64,000 nt of DNA from Enterocloster aldenensis (GCF_003434055.1 NZ_QVEX01000001.1:1055824-1119823), one strand, 5' to 3'; numbered from the stretch's first letter, positions 43,180 to 52,242 are shown. The notes: generated from the sequence alone by a model not told the origin. Translations and numbers: made by a program.

Positions 43180-44007
43180 CTATACCTGCCGTTCCTCACT
43201 ATCATTGATACTCAACTGATTCCAATACCTGTCAATCAAATCCTCCGTCTCATCCACGGGCAGGGAAAACTTGCCCATGGCCCTGGAAACCACATCTTCC
43301 TTTGAAAGCCCTAACTCCCTGCATACCTCCACAAGGGCCCCAAGTCCCTGTTTAACCCCTTCAATCCTTCCATCCTCTATCATCCCGCGGATTGCCTCAC
43401 ACATATTAATTTTTCCTCCTTCCTCACAGTACATATCCTTTATCTGCTCCAGTTCGGCAGAACCTGTTACCGATATAATCACGTCAAACGCATCCTCATC
43501 CAGACACTGAAATGTTTCCTCATTTTGAAATGCAAATTCCCATTCCCTATTCTTGTCATTCGAATGTTTGATGAACCCAAATACTTCCCTTAAATCAGTC
43601 CGGAAGCAGTCAATGTCCTCAAAGCTTCTAAGTTCCAGCACCTGGCGGTGACGTTTCCTTATATGCCGCAGCTGTCTGTCATAACCCGCAGCATCTTCCA
43701 GCATGATCCGGACAGGCATGGCATAATGGACCTGGTCCTGGTTTTCAATCCCAACAATTGCAAACCCTGTGTCAAAGACGATTTTCCTGACACAGTCCCG
43801 GTATTTCTGTACCATGAACCGGTTCCTTAACCTTCCAAATACACCTGTGACATTGGAATCCATCTCCTGCACATCTTCTTCTGAAACCACCTGTTCCCCG
43901 CAAAATATAAACCCATTGATTAAATCCGCATAACGCGCCCGGTCATCAAAGTAACGGACCAGATACCGGGTCCTTTCTGAAAATGCAATAAACCCTGTCC
44001 TCCCATA
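43180..44007 (-). pseudogene. Rpn-family PD-(D/E)XK nuclease relic without a start codon
   Basis: Family-typical sequence runs from FSERTRYLVRYFDD and ARYADLINGFIFCGEQVV (about 43893-43995) through EMDSNVTGVFGRLRNRF and VHYAMPVRIMLEDAAGY to the C-terminal helical region (IEDGRIEGVKQGL). The frame opens at a TAA (44008-44010), and no ATG, GTG or TTG occurs before the conserved N-terminal region; the first usable start, GTG at 43890, would remove about 38 residues of it. Rpn proteins are recombination-promoting nucleases, often called putative transposases, and are abundant in Lachnospiraceae. The lost start suggests decay, although the rest of the frame is intact, so recent inactivation or an unusual start is possible. 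Confidence 0.65.
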
Positions 44008-44267
44008 TTACCAGTCCTGTGATCCTGCCAGCGACATTGCCGGCCAATGAAAATATTAGATATGGACGGCAAATGATTTACCATCCTGTGATTGAATCAT
44101 AGCATATCACATTTTGTCCAAAAAGACAACTGCCATTTTGACAATATGAATCGACATTCCCCGGCAAAGGCCACAGTCTCTGTGACCCCGGTCACCGAAG
44201 CATTTCCCTTATTATGGTATCCTTAGCACACAGACGCATCGTCAAAAAATCAGGGAGGTATTATCAA
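44008..44267. other. Spacer upstream of the ferredoxin operon
   Basis: It contains no gene. The left part is the non-coding upstream edge of the Rpn-type relic. The right part holds the Crp/Fnr-type dyad and promoter at 44182-44223. Confidence 0.6.
44182..44223 (+). promoter_or_regulatory. Crp/Fnr-type dyad and extended -10 promoter of the ferredoxin operon
   Basis: The dyad GTGACCCCGGTCAC (44182-44195) is followed by TGGTATCCT (44215-44223). Dyad-to-box spacing is exactly the same as at trxA (36 bases from the first dyad base to the first -10 base), and the -10 boxes differ by one base. Confidence 0.7.
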
Positions 44268-44546
44268 ATGAAACCCCAATCCAAATCCATTGCATTTATC
44301 CACAAGGATTCCTGTGTTGCCTGTGGCTGCTGCCTTAAGATATGTCCGCGCCAGGCGCTTGATATATGGAAAGGCTCCTATGCCATTGTCAGCCATGACC
44401 TATGTGTGGGATGCGGAAAATGCGCCAGGGAATGCCCTGCATCCGTCATTGAGATTGTACCGCGGCATGCAGCTGTCCAGGATTCATCCAACATCCACGT
44501 TACTTTTGCCAGTTCAGAAAAAGGAGGTGCGCGCCATGAACAGTAA
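44268..44546 (+). CDS. Two-cluster 4Fe-4S ferredoxin
   Basis: A 92-residue ferredoxin with two complete cluster motifs: CVACGCCLKICP near residue 16 and CVGCGKCARECP near 46. It probably binds two [4Fe-4S] clusters and carries electrons to or from the membrane protein encoded next. The start at 44268 has GGGAGG nine bases upstream; an earlier ATG at 44214 lies in the promoter. The downstream ATG lies inside this gene (11-base overlap), so the two are coupled. A basic C-terminal tail (SSEKGGARHEQ) follows the clusters. Confidence 0.9.
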   Translation: MKPQSKSIAFIHKDSCVACGCCLKICPRQALDIWKGSYAIVSHDLCVGCGKCARECPASVIEIVPRHAAVQDSSNIHVTFASSEKGGARHEQ

Positions 44547-45180
44547 AAAGACAAAAAAGGGGGACCGCCACTGGTATGACTATCTGTGGATTGCATCCAT
44601 GACCTATCTGATTCTTGGTTTCTTCAATATCATGTTTGCTTGGCTGGGCCTGATCTGTTTTCTGGTCCCCCTGGCAATTTCCATCGTGACAGGGTCCAAA
44701 CTCTACTGCAACCGCTACTGCGGCAGGGGGCAGCTGTTTTCCATACTGGGGAGTAAGCTTCACCTTTCCCCGGGTCGTCCGGTGCCGCGCTGGATGAAGT
44801 CCAAAGCTTTCCGTTACGGCTTTCTGATTTTCTTCCTGTTCATGTTCTGCCAGATGTTATTCAATACCTGGCTGGTGTTCAGGGGCGCCTCGGGCCTGAA
44901 ACAGGTGGTGACAGTGCTGTGGACCTTCCGCCTTCCCTGGAACCATGCTTATCATGCGGAAGGCGTGCCCCTGTGGATGTCCCAGTTCGCATTTGGATTC
45001 TACAGCGTCATGCTGACATCCACCATCCTTGGGCTGGCCACCATGGTCCTGTTCCGCCCCCGCTCCTGGTGTGTGTACTGTCCCATGGGAACCATGACAC
45101 AGATGATATGCAAGGCCCGGGCTGCCGGTTCCTCCGGATTCACGGAACCGGACACAAGGGATATGGGAAGCATACTTTGA
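44536..45180 (+). CDS. Membrane 4Fe-4S protein (NapH/CcoG-like polyferredoxin)
   Basis: A 214-residue membrane protein with about four to five helices. Two Cys pairs face the same side: LYCNRYCGRGQLF near residue 58 and SWCVYCPMGTMTQ near 178, the C-x3-C-G/P pattern of the NapH/NosR/CcoG family, which couples quinol or membrane redox to cytosolic iron-sulfur proteins. The ATG at 44536 follows AAGGAGG and overlaps the ferredoxin gene by 11 bases. Together the pair resembles a small electron-transfer module. It is followed 68 bases later by the Crp/Fnr-type regulator. Confidence 0.83.
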   Translation: MNSKKTKKGDRHWYDYLWIASMTYLILGFFNIMFAWLGLICFLVPLAISIVTGSKLYCNRYCGRGQLFSILGSKLHLSPGRPVPRWMKSKAFRYGFLIFFLFMFCQMLFNTWLVFRGASGLKQVVTVLWTFRLPWNHAYHAEGVPLWMSQFAFGFYSVMLTSTILGLATMVLFRPRSWCVYCPMGTMTQMICKARAAGSSGFTEPDTRDMGSIL

Positions 45181-45248
45181 CAAAAAATAAAAAACAGGAT
45201 ACACTAATGACAGATGACTGATACACAGCAAAAGGAGTAACATCTGCC

Positions 45249-45932
45249 ATGAGTAATGATTCCTATGATATTGCCAAAACTTTAGAGGACAATTATCCCT
45301 TCTGGGATTATCTTGACCAAAGCCAGAAAGCCGACCTCATATCCTGCTCCCATATACGCCGCTATTCCCCCGGCAGCTTCATACACAGCCGAACCGAGGA
45401 ATGCCTTGGGGTCATCCTGGTACTGGCAGGCCAGATACGTACCTATATACAATCCGAGGAAGGACGGGAGGTCACCCTGTTCCGGCTGGGGCCGGAAGAG
45501 GTGTGCACCTTGTCCGCTTCCTGCATGATGCAGGAAATCACGTTTGATATATTCATAGAATCCATAGAAGGATCCACGCTTCTCATCACAACCGCGGCCT
45601 GTATCCACAGGCTGATGGAGAAGAATATCCACGCGGAAAACTATATCTACCGACAGACAGCGGAACGTTTCTCCGATGTCATGTGGTCCATGGGGCAGCT
45701 TCTGTTCTCCAGCTTTGACAAACGGCTGGCCGCGTATCTGGCGGATGAACAGGTCAAATCACACAGCAGCACCATTTCCACCACCCATGAACAGATTGCC
45801 AAGAACCTGGGCACTGCCAGGGAAGTGGTCTCCAGGATGCTTAAATACTTTGAAAAGGAAGGATTGGTGTCTCTTGGGAGGGGTACCGTCACCATAAAGG
45901 ACAGCCAGGGGCTGCGTGGGCTTTTAAGCTGA
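45249..45932 (+). CDS. Crp/Fnr-family transcriptional regulator
   Basis: A 227-residue regulator. It has an N-terminal cyclic-nucleotide-binding-like beta-barrel (about 20-120; SPGSFIHSRTEECLGVILVL, GREVTLFRLGPEEVC), a dimer helix and a C-terminal winged helix (THEQIAKNLGTAREVVSRML). The recognition helix has the E-x-x-S-R pattern shared with Fnr. Cysteines at about 33, 51, 85, 92 and 118 do not match the Fnr cluster ligands exactly, so the signal is open: heme, Fe-S or thiol. AAAAGGAG precedes the ATG. It follows the ferredoxin pair, and dyads of the kind it should bind lie before trxA and the ferredoxin gene. Confidence 0.88.
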   Translation: MSNDSYDIAKTLEDNYPFWDYLDQSQKADLISCSHIRRYSPGSFIHSRTEECLGVILVLAGQIRTYIQSEEGREVTLFRLGPEEVCTLSASCMMQEITFDIFIESIEGSTLLITTAACIHRLMEKNIHAENYIYRQTAERFSDVMWSMGQLLFSSFDKRLAAYLADEQVKSHSSTISTTHEQIAKNLGTAREVVSRMLKYFEKEGLVSLGRGTVTIKDSQGLRGLLS

Positions 45933-45959
45933 CCCGCTGTCCGCTCCTTCTTTGCTGCT

Positions 45960-46835
45960 TCATGCATTTCCTTTGCACAGATCCATCAGGGCCATTGCGC
46001 TTTTGGGAAGGAATTTATTCCTGTGATAAATGACCGAGAACTTCCGGTTCAGGGTCAGTCCCTTTATCTTAAACTCAGCCGTCTCCCCCCGCTCCAGGCT
46101 TTCCTGCACCAGGAAATAGGGAAGGATGGATATTCCCAGCCCTTCTTTTACACCGTGGATGATGGCCTGGTTGCTGGCGCTCTGCCATATGGGGGTGATG
46201 GCCAGCTCCTGGGATGCCGCCAGGCCGTCAAAAATCTCCCTGCCCGCACTTCCCTTTTCCCTCAGTATGAAATCCTGGTCCTTTATCTCTCCCAGTTCCT
46301 TTAAAGTCTTACCGGCAAATATGTGGTCCGCGGCGCAGATAAAGGCAAGCCGGTCCCCCGGAAAGCTTTCACTGCAGATATAACTGCTGTGGGCCACCCC
46401 TTCTATAATCCCGATATCAATCTCATTATCCAGGATCCTCTGTTCAATACAGCCTGAATTTCCTATAAATGCCTCTACTTTAACAGATGGATACCGTTCT
46501 TTCAGCTGGCGTACATAATGCGGGAGCAGATACGTGCCAATGGTAATGCTGGTCCCCACCCGCAGCTGTCCCACTGTGTCAAGATCCTTAACCCCCTGCT
46601 CCATCTCATCCAGCAGATCAATGATATGCCTTGCATACTGCAGGGCCCTCCGTCCGTTCTCCGTCAGATAGAGTTTGCGTGAAATCCGGTCAAACAGCTT
46701 TACACCATAATATTCCTCCATCTCCGAAACCGCCAGGCTGATGGAGGGCTGGGCAATAAACAGCTGGGATGCTGCCGCTGTCATGCTGCCCGTTTCACAC
46801 ACGGCAACAAATATCCTTAAATGGCGCAGTGTCAT
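45960..46835 (-). CDS. LysR-family regulator divergent from the chromate-type transporter genes
   Basis: A single, normal-length LysR protein (291 residues) with an N-terminal winged helix (MTLRHLRIFVAVCETGSMTA, QPSISLAVSEMEEYYG) and an effector-binding domain to the end. GAGGAGG precedes the ATG. The 175-base AT-rich gap to the rightward chr genes (46836-47010) should hold both promoters, so it is the probable regulator of that pair. Confidence 0.88.
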   Translation of the reverse strand: MTLRHLRIFVAVCETGSMTAAASQLFIAQPSISLAVSEMEEYYGVKLFDRISRKLYLTENGRRALQYARHIIDLLDEMEQGVKDLDTVGQLRVGTSITIGTYLLPHYVRQLKERYPSVKVEAFIGNSGCIEQRILDNEIDIGIIEGVAHSSYICSESFPGDRLAFICAADHIFAGKTLKELGEIKDQDFILREKGSAGREIFDGLAASQELAITPIWQSASNQAIIHGVKEGLGISILPYFLVQESLERGETAEFKIKGLTLNRKFSVIYHRNKFLPKSAMALMDLCKGNA

Positions 46836-47010
46836 GGAATCCTCCTCTGAAAAATGCTTCTGTCTTTTATTTATAATATTTTAATTATAGTTATTATTTA
46901 ATTATAGTATTTTACATATGTATTTGCAAGCTGTATAGTAGGAGGGAACAGGAAGGAACATACGCGTTTCCGTTTTCCTTCCACACTCTCCCAGAAAGGA
47001 AGTTGTTTCC

Positions 47011-47628
47011 ATGGTTGTTAATGTCAAAGCCAAGCAGGACACTGGGTCCGGCAGTGGCCGGGCTTTATTATGTAAACTATTCATATCCACCTTGTATCTC
47101 AGTACATTTACCTTTGGCGGCGGATATGTCATCGTCACCCTGATGAAAAAAAAGTTTGTGGATGAGTATCACTGGATTGATGAACAGGAAATGCTGGACC
47201 TGGTGGCAATCGCCCAGTCCTCTCCAGGCGCAATTGCTGTTAACGGCGCAATTGTGGTGGGCTACAAACTGGCCGGAATGGCCGGGGTCCTCACATCCGT
47301 ACTGGCCACGGTAATCCCGCCTTTTGTAATCCTCTCTGTCATCTCACTGTTTTACGCTGCCTTCCGCTCCAACCTGGTGGTTGGATGGATGTTAAATGGA
47401 ATGCAGGCCGGAGTGGGCGCTGTCATTGCCCAGGTGGTATGGGAGATGGGCGGCACGATTGTAAAAGCCAGGCAGTGGATATCCGTATGCATCATGGTTG
47501 CTGCCTTTGCTGCCAATTATGTTTTCAGGGTTAATGTAATCCTCATCATCCTTATATGCGCCCTGATCGGAGTGGTGCGGACCATGCGCAGTGAAAAGGC
47601 AAGGAAGAAAGGAGAGCGGGCATCATGA
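47011..47628 (+). CDS. Chromate-transporter-family protein, first half-size subunit
   Basis: A 205-residue protein equal to one half of the bidomain ChrA fold, with about six membrane segments. CHR motifs are FTFGGGYVIVTLM near residue 33 and AQSSPGAIAVNGAIVVGY near 68. Short-chain CHR proteins act as pairs of opposite topology and export chromate or related oxyanions; many members have other, unknown substrates. GAAAGGAAG precedes the ATG. Its stop overlaps the next start by four bases (ATGA). Confidence 0.88.
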   Translation: MVVNVKAKQDTGSGSGRALLCKLFISTLYLSTFTFGGGYVIVTLMKKKFVDEYHWIDEQEMLDLVAIAQSSPGAIAVNGAIVVGYKLAGMAGVLTSVLATVIPPFVILSVISLFYAAFRSNLVVGWMLNGMQAGVGAVIAQVVWEMGGTIVKARQWISVCIMVAAFAANYVFRVNVILIILICALIGVVRTMRSEKARKKGERAS

Positions 47629-48197
47629 TATATTTACAGCTGTTTTTAAGCTTTCTCCAGATTGGCGCCTTCAGCTTTGGAGGCGGATACGCAGCCATGC
47701 CATTAATCCAGAATCAGGTGGTGGACCTGCACCACTGGCTAAACCTTTCCGAGTTTACCGACCTGGTCACCATATCCCAGATGACCCCCGGGCCTATTGC
47801 CATTAATTCAGCCACATTTGTAGGCACCCGCATTGCCGGAGCGCCCGGCGCCCTGGCCGCCACGGTGGGATGTGTGCTTCCGTCCTGCATACTGGTAACC
47901 CTGCTTGCACGGATTTACTTAAAATACCGGGATTTAAGCATCATCCAGGGCGTGCTGAAATCCCTGCGCCCGGCTGTGGTTGCCATGATAGGCGCCGCAG
48001 GCGTCAGCATCCTGGTCACGGCATTCTGGGGCCTGGAAGGTTTCTCCCCCAACTTAAGCGCCCTGAACCTGCGTTCCGTCTGTATCTTTGCAGGCGCAGT
48101 GGTTTTACTGGTCCGGTTCCGGATGAGTCCGATTCTTGTCATGGTCCTGTCCGGCGCGGCCGAGACCGCCTGTCAGCTGGTTATGAGGGTCCTTTAA
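47625..48197 (+). CDS. Chromate-transporter-family protein, second half-size subunit
   Basis: A 190-residue partner of the preceding gene, with the matching CHR motifs FSFGGGYAAMPLIQNQVVDL near residue 16 and QMTPGPIAINSATFVGTRIAG near 55. The four-base ATGA overlap indicates co-translation of a heterodimer. The natural substrate is unknown, since chromate is unlikely to be the physiological one in the gut. Confidence 0.88.
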   Translation: MIYLQLFLSFLQIGAFSFGGGYAAMPLIQNQVVDLHHWLNLSEFTDLVTISQMTPGPIAINSATFVGTRIAGAPGALAATVGCVLPSCILVTLLARIYLKYRDLSIIQGVLKSLRPAVVAMIGAAGVSILVTAFWGLEGFSPNLSALNLRSVCIFAGAVVLLVRFRMSPILVMVLSGAAETACQLVMRVL

Positions 48198-48240
48198 AAT
48201 GTCTCATTGACTTTAACCCATTTCCGCTATAAAATCAATT

Positions 48241-48273
48241 AAGTCCCACAGCTGTAAGGCGGCTGCGGGACTT
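48241..48273. terminator. Hairpin between the chr genes and nhaC
   Basis: AAGTCCC-A-CAGC (48241-48252) pairs with GCTG-C-GGGACTT (48262-48273). It lies 44 bases past the second chr gene, with no clean T-run after it; it could be an inefficient terminator or a leader structure of the nhaC mRNA. Confidence 0.4.
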
Positions 48274-48351
48274 ATTGCGGCTTTGGGCGGTTCCTGGTCA
48301 GGGTACTGATCCGGATTCCGGCACATCCTATAAATATACGGGGGATTTTTT

Positions 48352-49683
48352 ATGATAGGGGAAATCATCACTCTTGGACTTTTTCTCACAGGGCTTGGCC
48401 TGTGCATTTTTACAGGCGTACCGATTCTTTACGCCCTTGTGTTCGGTCTGGCCTGCTTTTCTGTCTACACCTTATTAAAAGGGTATTCTGTCAGGGAGAC
48501 CTGCGGCATGCTCATTGAGGGAATGGGAAAGGTGAAGAATATCCTTTTCATTTTCCTGCTGATTGGTTCCCTTACATCCATATGGCGTACCTGCGGAACC
48601 ATACCATTCATCCTATATCATGCCATGGGGCTCATCAATCCGCGCTATTTTGTGCTGTGCACATTCCTGCTGTGTTCCCTGATGTCCTTCCTGACAGGCA
48701 CCTCCTTTGGGACTGCCAGCACCATGGGGGTCATCTGTATGCTCATATCCAATGCAGCGGGCCTGAATCCCGCCCTTACAGGCGGAGCCATCCTCTCCGG
48801 CAGTTTTTTCGGGGACCGCTGCTCCCCCATGTCCACCAGCGCCCAGCTGGTCTGCACCCTGACCAGGACCGATATCTATATCAATATAAGGCACATGTTC
48901 AGGACCTGCCTGGTTCCCATGGCAGCCAGCTGTGTCCTGTATGTGGTGCTGGCCGGCCGTGACGGCGGCGCCAGGGTGGACTTAAGCCTAATGTCCCTGT
49001 TCCGGGACAACTTCTCCCTGCACCCGGCAGCCGCGGTGCCCGCGCTTATCATCCTCCTTCTGGCCCTTCTTCATGTGGATGTAAAATACGCCATGGGCGC
49101 CAGCATTGCCGCGGCAGCCGTGGTCGCCCTTGTATGGCAGAAAGCCGCCCCTTTGGAGTTATTAAGGAGCCTTTGGACCGGTTATCACGCAGGCCAAGGG
49201 ACCCGTCTGGCCTCCCTCTTAAATGGCGGAGGAATCGCCTCCATGGTAAAGGTGGGAATCATTGTACTGATATCCTCTTCCTACTCCGGCATCTTCTCAC
49301 ACACCCGCCTGCTGGCCGGTGTCAAGACAGCGCTCCTGCGCTCTGCCAGGATACTCACCCCCTTTGGCACCGTGGTCCTGACCTCCGTGCTCTCCTGCGC
49401 CGTAAGCTGCAACCAGAGCCTGGCTGCCATCCTCACCTGCCAGATGTGCGACACATTATATCCCAGCAGGGAGGACCTGGCCCTGGCCCTTGAGAATACA
49501 GTGATTGTCCTTGCGCCCCTGATTCCATGGGGAATCGCGGGCGCTGTCCCTGTGGCAACCATTGGAGCGCCTATGGTGTGTATGCTGTATGCATTTTACC
49601 TGTACCTGCTGCCGGTGTGGAACCTGTTTACTGCCTTTTACCATGAATGGCCCGGGACATCGGTGCCATGCCGTGACGCATGA
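48352..49683 (+). CDS. nhaC: NhaC-family Na+/H+ antiporter-type transporter
   Basis: A 443-residue polytopic protein with about 11 helices. Family motifs are FLTGTSFGTASTMGVICML near residue 120 and the hallmark SGSFFGDRCSPMSTSAQLV near 148, repeated in inverted form as AVSCNQSLAAILT near 345. NhaC antiporters exchange external protons for internal sodium, and relatives exchange malate/lactate or other solutes. GGGGG precedes the ATG, and the gene is probably transcribed alone or by read-through from chr. The symbol is by family only. Confidence 0.83.
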   Translation: MIGEIITLGLFLTGLGLCIFTGVPILYALVFGLACFSVYTLLKGYSVRETCGMLIEGMGKVKNILFIFLLIGSLTSIWRTCGTIPFILYHAMGLINPRYFVLCTFLLCSLMSFLTGTSFGTASTMGVICMLISNAAGLNPALTGGAILSGSFFGDRCSPMSTSAQLVCTLTRTDIYINIRHMFRTCLVPMAASCVLYVVLAGRDGGARVDLSLMSLFRDNFSLHPAAAVPALIILLLALLHVDVKYAMGASIAAAAVVALVWQKAAPLELLRSLWTGYHAGQGTRLASLLNGGGIASMVKVGIIVLISSSYSGIFSHTRLLAGVKTALLRSARILTPFGTVVLTSVLSCAVSCNQSLAAILTCQMCDTLYPSREDLALALENTVIVLAPLIPWGIAGAVPVATIGAPMVCMLYAFYLYLLPVWNLFTAFYHEWPGTSVPCRDA

Positions 49684-49703
49684 TACCAGCATCCCGGTGC
49701 CTT

Positions 49704-50084
49704 TTACTCATGCAGTTCCAACGGCAGGCCGTCCGGGTCCTGGAAAAAGGTCATCCGCTTGCCTGTAAATTCATCCACCCGCACAGGCTCTGTCTCAATG
49801 CCCTTTTCCCTCAGCTCCGCGATGGCGGCATCCACATCATCCACCCTGAACGCCAGATGTCTCAGGCCGCAGGCTTCGGGATAACTTGGCCTGGGCGGAT
49901 TGCCGCTGGCTGAAAACAGTTCCAGTTCACATCCCTCCAGCTTAAGGTCCAGTTTGTAATCCCCTCTGGAAGGCCTGTAGTTTTCTCTTATTATCTGAAA
50001 TCCCAGCGTCTCAACATAGAATTTCCTTGACTTTTTATAATCTGATACAATGATTGCAACATGATGGATCTGTCTTAGGTTCAT
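49704..50084 (-). CDS. VOC-superfamily protein (glyoxalase/lactoylglutathione-lyase-like)
   Basis: A 126-residue single-domain vicinal-oxygen-chelate protein with two beta-alpha-beta-beta-beta units. Candidate metal ligands are His in QIHHVAI near residue 8, Glu in LELFS near 56, His in LRHLAFR near 77 and Glu in LPLELHE near the end. This arrangement is typical of the YwkD/GloA2-like group found in Firmicutes. The function may be detoxification of methylglyoxal-type compounds; specificity is not provable here. AAAGGAG precedes the ATG. It is convergent with nhaC. Confidence 0.85.
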   Translation of the reverse strand: MNLRQIHHVAIIVSDYKKSRKFYVETLGFQIIRENYRPSRGDYKLDLKLEGCELELFSASGNPPRPSYPEACGLRHLAFRVDDVDAAIAELREKGIETEPVRVDEFTGKRMTFFQDPDGLPLELHE

Positions 50085-50195
50085 GCTTCCTCTCCTTTGT
50101 TTGTCCGTATGTATTCCGGGCCAGCCTTCCCATCCGCTTCCTGTCAGCGTTCCGTAAGCTTCCCATCCTCATCGCCTCAGTCACACCCGTTTATA

Positions 50196-51128
50196 TCAGC
50201 TTATCATCTCAGCGCCAACCTTATAGGTCCAGCCCCCATCCTTATAGGTGGCTGTTACATCTGAAAAATAGTATGCCCCGGTTCCGCTCCTGTATTTTCT
50301 TGCGCTGCAGGTCAGCCGGCTGCCGCTGTTGGATGTTTCCTCTATGGTGACCAGGATTCCGTATTCCAGCCCCTTTTGGGGGTCAAGGGCCCCGCTCTCC
50401 ACCAGATCCTTCTCCGTGGCAAGTTCGCCCCAGGTGCCAAAGCAGGTTCCTCCCATATACGCCAGGCCTTCTTTCTCCGCATCAGACAGGGAATCCACCA
50501 TGGAAAGGTCAAAATAGCTTTGGGTAATCCCGTCATTCAGCCCCGGGTCCACTTCAGCCAGATCCTTTATCAGCTGTTTATAAAACTCCAACTCCCTGCT
50601 TCCCTTTTCTTGTGTTATCCTGAGTTTTTGATAGCTGAACTGTCCCGGATAGCTTTCCAGTACATATCCCTCCCAGCTCAGTTCCACTATCATGCCGGAT
50701 TTCAGTTCCGATATCCGGACGGATTTTCCATCTGCGTCTTCCAGGACAGAACCATGTCCAACCCGGAACAGGCCGCTCATGCCATTGGAGCCCGCGCCGC
50801 AGACCAGCATGCCGTCATCATCCGCATCCAGGATTTCAAAACGTTCCGTCCTGGCATCACCGGACAGAACTGCGGTATCCGCAGGTGCCTGCCCCGGCTT
50901 TAATCCGGCATCACCTGTATTCCTGTCAGCACCCGCCTCTGATCCGCCAGCACCTGTATCCCTGCCATTCCCTGCCTCTGATCCGCCGTCTGCTGCCACG
51001 CTGCTGTTGATTCCGGTTCCAATTCCGGGATTTCCTGCCACCGCTGTCCGCTGTCCGCAGCCGGACAGGCATACCAGACAGAATGCGCTCATCCATACAG
51101 CTCCATAATACCTGTAACCTTTTCTCAT
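50196..51128 (-). CDS. Lipoprotein of unknown function with Gly/Ala/Asp repeat linker
   Basis: A 310-residue lipoprotein with the lipobox CLSGC (Cys near 24). Residues about 45-75 contain a degenerate repeat around GGSEAGNGRDTGA and GGSEAGADRNTGDAG, a flexible spacer. A first small domain (about 95-165) has a beta-rich pattern (MLVCGAGSNGMSGLFRVGHG, GMIVELSWEGYVLESYPG). The C-terminal part (about 170-310) is mixed and ends in beta strands (YYFSDVTATYKDGGWTYK). I do not recognise the family. It is apparently monocistronic, and GAGGAGGG precedes the ATG. Confidence 0.72.
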   Translation of the reverse strand: MRKGYRYYGAVWMSAFCLVCLSGCGQRTAVAGNPGIGTGINSSVAADGGSEAGNGRDTGAGGSEAGADRNTGDAGLKPGQAPADTAVLSGDARTERFEILDADDDGMLVCGAGSNGMSGLFRVGHGSVLEDADGKSVRISELKSGMIVELSWEGYVLESYPGQFSYQKLRITQEKGSRELEFYKQLIKDLAEVDPGLNDGITQSYFDLSMVDSLSDAEKEGLAYMGGTCFGTWGELATEKDLVESGALDPQKGLEYGILVTIEETSNSGSRLTCSARKYRSGTGAYYFSDVTATYKDGGWTYKVGAEMIS

Positions 51129-51238
51129 AAAGACCCTCCTCCCATTATAACCACTTTATGGAATACACTGATTATAACAGACCGGACGCCTTTATATCTT
51201 ATTATTTGCTGAATATTCCATTACCAGGAACTTAATAT

Positions 51239-52237
51239 TCACAGTACATTCCTTCCCAACATGGCATGGGATGTGCCCGCCACTGCCTCAATCTCCTCCG
51301 GATCCGGCATGGACCTAAGCGCCCCTTTCCTGGTGGTCACGATGGAGGCTGCTGCCGAAGCCATTGTCAGCATTTCCCTTACGCCTTCCCGGTCCAGGGA
51401 ATCCACCGGATGGTCCAGCAGATAATTCAGGCAGCATCCGCAAAAGGTATCCCCGGCCCCAGTGGTATCAATGGTCCTGTCCGTGCGGAAGGCTTCTGCT
51501 TTCAGGAACTCCTCTCCCCAGTATGCCGTACTCCCGTCAGCTCCTGCCGTCACAAGGATCAGCGGTATCCCATAAACGGCCTGCAGATGCCCCACTGCCT
51601 GTTTTTCATCCTCTATCCGGGTCATGAACCGCAGCTCCTCATCCCCGATTTTCAGTACATGGCACAGGGATGCGCCATGGAGCATCTGCTTTCTGGCCTC
51701 CTCCATGTCCTCCCATAAGGGAGGCCGCAGATTAGGGTCAAAGGAAATCAGGCATCCGCACTCCTTTGCACATGCAATTGCCCTTTTGGTAGCCTTCCTT
51801 ACCGCTTCATGGGTCATGGACAAGGTGCCGAAGTGGAATATCCTGGAACTGCGTATCATATCCAGATCCACCTCATCCTCTGTCAGGGCCATATCAGCGC
51901 CTGGATTCCGGTAAAAAGAAAAGTTCCTGTCGCCTGCCCCGTCAATGCTGACAAACGCAAGGGTTGTGTGCACCTCATCTGACATCACAAGTCCCTGGCT
52001 ACTGATTCCCGCGTCCCGGACAGCCTTACTCAAAAACCTTCCATGGATATCATTTCCAATCTTGCCAATGAATCCTGTGGTCCTTTTGTATCTTGCCAGC
52101 ATGGCCAGGACATTGCAGGGCGCGCCTCCCGGATTCTGCTCCAGGATGGGGCTGCCCTGGGCACTGGTCCCGGCAGGCGTGAAATCAATTAAAAGCTCCC
52201 CCAGGGCGGTTACATCATATTTCTTCTGGTTTTCCAT
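51239..52237 (-). CDS. PfkB-family sugar kinase (fructokinase-like)
   Basis: A 332-residue PfkB/ribokinase-fold kinase. It has the N-terminal ALGELLIDFTP, the substrate loop NPGGAPCNVLAMLARYKRTT near 32, and the ATP/anion-hole motif DTTGAGDTFCG with the catalytic Asp near 259. Length and motifs are those of bacterial fructokinases. AGGAGGTG lies ten bases upstream, next to the stop of the transporter gene. In this operon with a medium-chain dehydrogenase and GPH symporter it likely phosphorylates the ketose made by the dehydrogenase (for example fructose from a hexitol). Confidence 0.87.
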   Translation of the reverse strand: MENQKKYDVTALGELLIDFTPAGTSAQGSPILEQNPGGAPCNVLAMLARYKRTTGFIGKIGNDIHGRFLSKAVRDAGISSQGLVMSDEVHTTLAFVSIDGAGDRNFSFYRNPGADMALTEDEVDLDMIRSSRIFHFGTLSMTHEAVRKATKRAIACAKECGCLISFDPNLRPPLWEDMEEARKQMLHGASLCHVLKIGDEELRFMTRIEDEKQAVGHLQAVYGIPLILVTAGADGSTAYWGEEFLKAEAFRTDRTIDTTGAGDTFCGCCLNYLLDHPVDSLDREGVREMLTMASAAASIVTTRKGALRSMPDPEEIEAVAGTSHAMLGRNVL

Positions 52238-52242
52238 GACAG

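Noticed and set aside
48198..48351. Sodium-responsive riboswitch before nhaC
   Set aside because: Only one 11-bp stem is visible, and I could not match the conserved core of any known riboswitch class.
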